From contig JAKATS010000062.1 of NCBI GenBank assembly GCA_021818645.1, forward strand, positions 1-9,296: a stretch of DNA of 9,296 nucleotides. The letters run 5' to 3'. This document shows, one piece after another, positions 6,253-9,296 of this stretch. The notes under the pieces are model-generated. The model had not been told where the DNA came from and ran no database searches. It worked only from the letters and a program-made list of their open reading frames with translations. The position numbers and the translations under genes are program-made. The DNA is from Acidobacteriota bacterium. Its GTDB lineage: Bacteria > Acidobacteriota > Terriglobia > Terriglobales > SCQP01. Every line of letters begins with the position of its first letter. Position 1 is the first letter of the stretch.

Positions 6253-6426
6253 GCCTCATCAGGGTTGCCTGACTGATTACCTCGACACACAGAATTTCAT
6301 TTCCTGGAGTAACTGGAATCAGGGCATAATCGATTTGCTCTGCATTCTGGCTCCGTGAATTGAGAATTGCGGAACTACGAACATCATTTTTCGCATCGCC
6401 GGCGGACTCTCGATCCGCCGCGCCTC
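6253..6426 (+). other. Intergenic gap before rlpA, with weak regulatory candidates
   Basis: The gap is less GC-rich than the genes around it. A short perfect hairpin, TCAGG (6259-6263) and CCTGA (6268-6272) around a GTTG loop, follows the hydrolase stop but has no T-run. CATAAT at 6325-6330 is a possible -10 without a good -35. Alternatively GTAACT (6309-6314), 16 bases, then CGATT (6331-6335) has the geometry of the candidate ECF promoter before the sigma gene. In-frame rlpA codons extend back to TTG 6367, but they encode no signal or conserved sequence. Confidence 0.3.
6400..6420 (+). repeat. Hairpin immediately before the rlpA start codon
   Basis: CGGCGGA (6400-6406) and TCCGCCG (6414-6420) form a perfect 7-base stem with a 7-base loop, ending 6 bases before the ATG at 6427. 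In RNA it would occupy the place of the ribosome-binding site, for which no GGAG-like sequence is seen, so it may damp or regulate translation. If translation begins at TTG 6367 instead, it would simply be coding sequence. Confidence 0.45.
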
Positions 6427-7185
6427 ATGCGTCTGCGCCTGATGCTGCTGGGCGCGGGGCTGGCGGGCCTGCTGGCCGCGGCGGGTTGCGGTTCGCCCGC
6501 CAAAGCCGTTTGGGTCCAGCCCCCGATGCCTCCGGGCGTCAACTGGGGTGGTCCGGCATCGCCCCCGGCCCACGCCCGGGAAGCCAGCCGCATTCCTTTG
6601 CCGGCCGACAGCGAGGTGAACCGGCGGACCCATCTCCGCGTGGGCATGATCTGGCGTGTAGGTACGGCGAGCTTTTACGGATTGCATGAACAGGGGAATT
6701 GGACGGCTTCCGGCCAGCGTTTTAACTGGCATAAAATGACGGCCGCGAACCGCACCCTCCCCTTCGGCACGGTTCTGCGAGTCACCGATCTGGCCACCGG
6801 CGAGTCGGTCAAGGTGCGCATCAATGACCGCGGTCCATTCTGGCCGCGCCGCATTATAGATCTTTCCGCCGGCGCAGCCCGCCGCATCGGTTTGTATCGC
6901 CAGGGGTTAGGCACGGTGCGGCTGCGCATACTGAAGCTGCCGCAGCCCTTGCCGCCGGGGATTTATACCGTCCAGGTGGGGTGGTTTACGCATGACGGCC
7001 CGCTCCGCCGCTGCCGCCGCATGATGCGCCGCTACAATCACCAGCCCGTGATCTCGTTCCATTCCCGGGATGGCCGCTGGCTGCGCTACGGCAAGGGCGT
7101 CGGTTTGCGGTATGAAGCGGCCGCCCGCCTGGTGCGCAAGCTGCGCCGCCGGCACTATCCGGCGTATATGGTCCGGCTGAATTAA
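6427..7185 (+). CDS. rlpA: RlpA-family septal-ring lipoprotein / lytic transglycosylase with SPOR domain
   Basis: RlpA proteins are outer-membrane lipoproteins; the Pseudomonas enzyme cleaves denuded glycan strands at the septum. From ATG 6427 the protein has a basic start, a hydrophobic signal (residues 5-19) and a lipobox-like LAAAGC with C21. The double-psi beta-barrel runs from GTASFYG (79-85) through TAANRTLPFGT and VRINDRGPF to IIDLSAGAARRIGL. The C-terminal SPOR domain starts at YTVQVGWF (about 180) and ends with the protein at 252; SPOR domains bind denuded septal peptidoglycan. The catalytic Asp (D134 of NDRGPF) is present, but the usual His of TAAH is Asn (N108, codon 6748-6750), so activity may be changed. 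A 174-base gap separates it from the hydrolase gene, so it may have its own promoter; it converges on the HIT gene with 38 bases between stops and no clear terminator. Confidence 0.9.
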   Translation: MRLRLMLLGAGLAGLLAAAGCGSPAKAVWVQPPMPPGVNWGGPASPPAHAREASRIPLPADSEVNRRTHLRVGMIWRVGTASFYGLHEQGNWTASGQRFNWHKMTAANRTLPFGTVLRVTDLATGESVKVRINDRGPFWPRRIIDLSAGAARRIGLYRQGLGTVRLRILKLPQPLPPGIYTVQVGWFTHDGPLRRCRRMMRRYNHQPVISFHSRDGRWLRYGKGVGLRYEAAARLVRKLRRRHYPAYMVRLN

Positions 7186-7223
7186 TGTATAGCCTGCGGG
7201 TATGCGGCCGGCTTGAATGGTTT

Positions 7224-7562
7224 TTATCCCGGCGGCCAACTCATCGGTCTTCCACCCAGCAGGTGCACATGCAGGTGAAAAACGCTCTGCCCGGCATCGG
7301 GCCCGGCGTTGACCACAATGCGGTAGCCGCCGGTTAGCTTGCGTTCCCGCGCCAGTTGCGCGGCCATGCGCTGCAGATAGCCCAGTAATTCGTCGTGCGC
7401 GGCCTCCGCCGCATCCATGCCGCTGATGTGCTGTTTGGGTATCAGCAGAATATGCGTGGGCGCGGCCGGGTGAATATCTTCAAATGCGAGAATGCGCGCA
7501 TCTTCCCAGACTTTGCGGGAAGCAATTTGTCCCGCCGCGATTTTGCAGAATAAGCAATCCAT
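7224..7562 (-). CDS. HIT-family (HINT-like) nucleotide-binding hydrolase
   Basis: The 112-residue protein is a standard length HIT protein. The histidine triad is HLHVHLLGGR, with H96, H98 and H100; H98 should be the nucleophile. The N-terminus MDCLFCKIAAGQI carries C3 and C6, a CxxC pair that with H45 can bind zinc in HINT-type members. FEDIHPAAPTHILLIPKQHI is the conserved central strand region, and the end PMSWPPG is typical. HINT proteins hydrolyse purine nucleoside phosphoramidates such as AMP-lysine; the physiological role in bacteria is mostly unclear. The ATG at 7562 lies 26 bases after the stop of the M1-like gene, so the two are probably cotranscribed. Confidence 0.93.
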   Translation of the reverse strand: MDCLFCKIAAGQIASRKVWEDARILAFEDIHPAAPTHILLIPKQHISGMDAAEAAHDELLGYLQRMAAQLARERKLTGGYRIVVNAGPDAGQSVFHLHVHLLGGRPMSWPPG

Positions 7563-7588
7563 GGAAGCTGAAGCCGTGGCCGTAAATT

Positions 7589-9296
7589 TCAGGCCGGGGT
7601 GGCCGCGCCCTGTTTTTTAAAGGGGGTTTTCAGGTATTGCCGGGCCAGGCTGAGTGCGCCATCGGTATTGTCATGCGTCTGCAGCGCCCGCTCATATTCA
7701 TTGATGGCGCGGTTGCGCTGGCCGGTTAAATCGAAAATTTTTCCCAGTTGAATGCGGCACCAGACCCGGATCCAGCTTGGCCGCAGGTCGCCGTTCAGGG
7801 CGTCCCGGTACTGGTCGGCGGCTCCCTGCCAGTTTTCTTCCTGAAAATCGGCTTCCGCGATGCGGTAATGCGCCAGCGAGCTCAGCGGGTCGACCTTGAG
7901 CGCACGTTGATAATATTGGATCGCTTGCGGGAAATCCCCGGCGGAAACATAGTTGTCGCCGCGGGCGATTTCCACCCGGACTTCGATATCGGCATTGGTT
8001 TTCAGCAGCCAGTCTTCGGGGTCAATTTCCACCTTGCGCGGGCGCTGCGGGGACGTGATGGAATAAGAACTGGAGCGCCCGTGCACCTGTATGCGCTGGG
8101 TCACCGGCGGGCCGTCGGTGACCACCCTCAGATCCACCGGCATATCGAATAAATCCAGGTTCTGCCGGATCCGGCCCACTACGCGAAAGCCTCCGGCATA
8201 GAGCCGGTAAACGGTATAGGAATTATGAAACTCCGGCACTCCCGTGCCGTTATACCATTCGGAAAAAAACGGGCTTAAATCTTCGCCGCTGCTTTTCTCC
8301 AGTACCTGTTCCAGGTCCGCGGTGGAGGCTGGTTTCCATGCGTACTGGGTCACGAATTGGCGCAGTCCGGCCATCAAGGATTTCTGCCCGAGCTGCCAGC
8401 GCAGCATGTGGAAAAGGATGGCGCCTTTATCGTAGGTTAAATCCTGAAAGGCCGGCGAAAACGGGTACATGCTTCCCGTTTGCGCCAGGGAATCATGGCC
8501 ATAGCTTAACGCTCCGACCATCAAATCGTTGATCACCCGGCGATACGCCCGGGCACCGGACCGAGACTCCACGTAAAGAGCTTCAAAAAATCTGGCTGCG
8601 CCATACTGAATCCAGGCATCCGACATGCTGGCCGGGCTGACCAGATTGCCCAGCCATTGCTGGCTGATTTCATCCGTCAGCAGCCGGTCGTTCAATGCCT
8701 GGCCAATGCTGCCCCGGCTCAAAAAAATCAGGTTGGGTGAGCTGTAAGAAGGCAGCGAGCCATCCGGAAGTTCGACCAGCAGCAGCGTGTCGGCCGGAGG
8801 ATTCCCGAGGTCCTGGCTGATAAAACTCGTAATCGAACTGGCCGCTTGCGCGTATTGTTGCACTAAAGCCGCGGGAATCTTCGGGCTGAAGTAAAAGTTG
8901 CTGGTCAATCCCCCCAGGTTGAAAGTCTGAGCGTGCAGCGGGGTAATTGCGATGGATCCCGGGAAAGTGGCTTGGGTCTGTTTGTAGGTATAGACAATCT
9001 TGTTGTTGTTCACCGCCTGAGCCGTGGGCGAACCACTGGCCAGCAAACCGTATGGCGGAGGCAGTGCGGTGCTGACCGTCATGGTAAAGCGGTTCGTGTT
9101 ATAACCCACGAGCGGAAACCACTCGCCGGGATACAGCAGAAAACTGCCTTTCGGCCCCACATGAACCGTTTCCAGCCCAGGGATGGGGCTGAGCGCCGCA
9201 TTCGCCAGCACGCCTTGATAATGAAACGTCAGATAGAGAGTCTGCCCGGCCATGAGCGGGGTGGGAAAATAAACGTTGACCGACGCTCCGGTGCGG
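7589..9296 (-). CDS. M1-aminopeptidase-like protein with degenerate zinc site and C-terminal TPRs, 5' part outside window
   Basis: The reading frame stays open to the right edge (VNVYFPTPL before the Met at 9253), so the N-terminus is missing; 569 codons are visible. The first part is the beta-rich M1 N-terminal domain. The catalytic-domain region is recognisable from SDAWIQYGAARFFEALYVE and DLTYDKGAILFHMLRWQLG, followed by EDLSPFFSEWYNGTGVPEF. However, the HExxH motif reads DEISQ (8674-8660) before QWLGN, and the Glu 19 residues later is Tyr (8605-8603), so all three zinc ligands are absent. GAMEN is replaced by PSYSS (8752-8738). The active-site tyrosine of the YxKG motif (8434-8432) is kept. 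About three TPR repeats occupy 7957-7640. A peptidase role is thus unlikely; a protein-binding or scaffold role, probably periplasmic, is inferred. The frame is uninterrupted, so it does not look like a decaying pseudogene. Confidence 0.85.
   Translation of the reverse strand, partial: RTGASVNVYFPTPLMAGQTLYLTFHYQGVLANAALSPIPGLETVHVGPKGSFLLYPGEWFPLVGYNTNRFTMTVSTALPPPYGLLASGSPTAQAVNNNKIVYTYKQTQATFPGSIAITPLHAQTFNLGGLTSNFYFSPKIPAALVQQYAQAASSITSFISQDLGNPPADTLLLVELPDGSLPSYSSPNLIFLSRGSIGQALNDRLLTDEISQQWLGNLVSPASMSDAWIQYGAARFFEALYVESRSGARAYRRVINDLMVGALSYGHDSLAQTGSMYPFSPAFQDLTYDKGAILFHMLRWQLGQKSLMAGLRQFVTQYAWKPASTADLEQVLEKSSGEDLSPFFSEWYNGTGVPEFHNSYTVYRLYAGGFRVVGRIRQNLDLFDMPVDLRVVTDGPPVTQRIQVHGRSSSYSITSPQRPRKVEIDPEDWLLKTNADIEVRVEIARGDNYVSAGDFPQAIQYYQRALKVDPLSSLAHYRIAEADFQEENWQGAADQYRDALNGDLRPSWIRVWCRIQLGKIFDLTGQRNRAINEYERALQTHDNTDGALSLARQYLKTPFKKQGAATPA

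Noticed and set aside
7186..7223. Bidirectional terminator between convergent rlpA and HIT genes
   Set aside because: Only broken stems of 3-5 bases can be formed, and the T-run at 7221-7225 overlaps the HIT stop codon; not convincing.
7748..8152. Plus-strand open frame of 134 codons opposite the M1-like gene
   Set aside because: It lies against the TPR-coding part of a recognised protein, without a ribosome site or motif.
1..9296. CRISPR array, tRNA, rRNA, IS element or phage genes
   Set aside because: Looked for repeated spacers, cloverleaf-like intergenic sequence, transposase or integrase motifs, and found none; the intergenic gaps are all under 180 bases.

Overview
The window is a densely coded stretch of a high-GC Gram-negative chromosome. 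The outer-envelope content (a periplasmic PpiD/SurA-type chaperone, an RlpA lipoprotein, a Spy/CpxP-like periplasmic protein), the ECF sigma/zinc anti-sigma/Spy-like trio and the M1-like protein with C-terminal TPRs suggest an Acidobacteriota genome. That assignment is inference from protein style, with no rRNA or other marker present. I see no tRNA, rRNA, CRISPR, insertion sequence or phage gene. It looks like ordinary chromosome, with a few unusual points.

Layout. (1) Positions 1-2020, minus strand: a three-gene regulatory operon (ECF sigma factor, ATGA-overlapping zinc-finger anti-sigma factor, membrane-anchored Spy/CpxP-like protein), followed by a separately promoted, truncated PpiD/SurA-like chaperone gene that runs off the left edge. 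(2) Positions 2021-2195: a divergent intergenic region with a candidate ECF-type promoter for the sigma gene, made of crossing inverted repeats, and a strong hairpin. (3) Positions 2196-6249, plus strand: a tight housekeeping operon of an M50 site-2-protease-like membrane protein, scpA, scpB, an RluB-type pseudouridine synthase and an alpha/beta hydrolase. (4) Positions 6427-7185, plus strand: rlpA, a septal-ring lipoprotein with DPBB and SPOR domains, behind a 174-base gap with hairpins. (5) Positions 7224-9296, minus strand: a HIT-family protein gene downstream of a 5'-truncated M1-aminopeptidase-like gene.

How the genes relate. ScpA and ScpB form the kleisin and winged-helix subunits of the Smc complex; RluB modifies 23S rRNA; RlpA acts at the division septum. 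These are growth and division functions. The sigma/anti-sigma/Spy-like trio is an envelope or metal stress switch of the general CnrH/CnrY/CnrX kind.

The most notable observation is that the M1-like protein keeps the fold signatures, including the active-site tyrosine motif YxKG, but has lost all three zinc ligands (HExxH reads DEISQ and the downstream Glu is Tyr) and the GAMEN motif. It is therefore predicted to be a pseudo-peptidase fused to TPRs. RlpA also has Asn where the family usually has a catalytic His. I found no clearly new multi-gene system.
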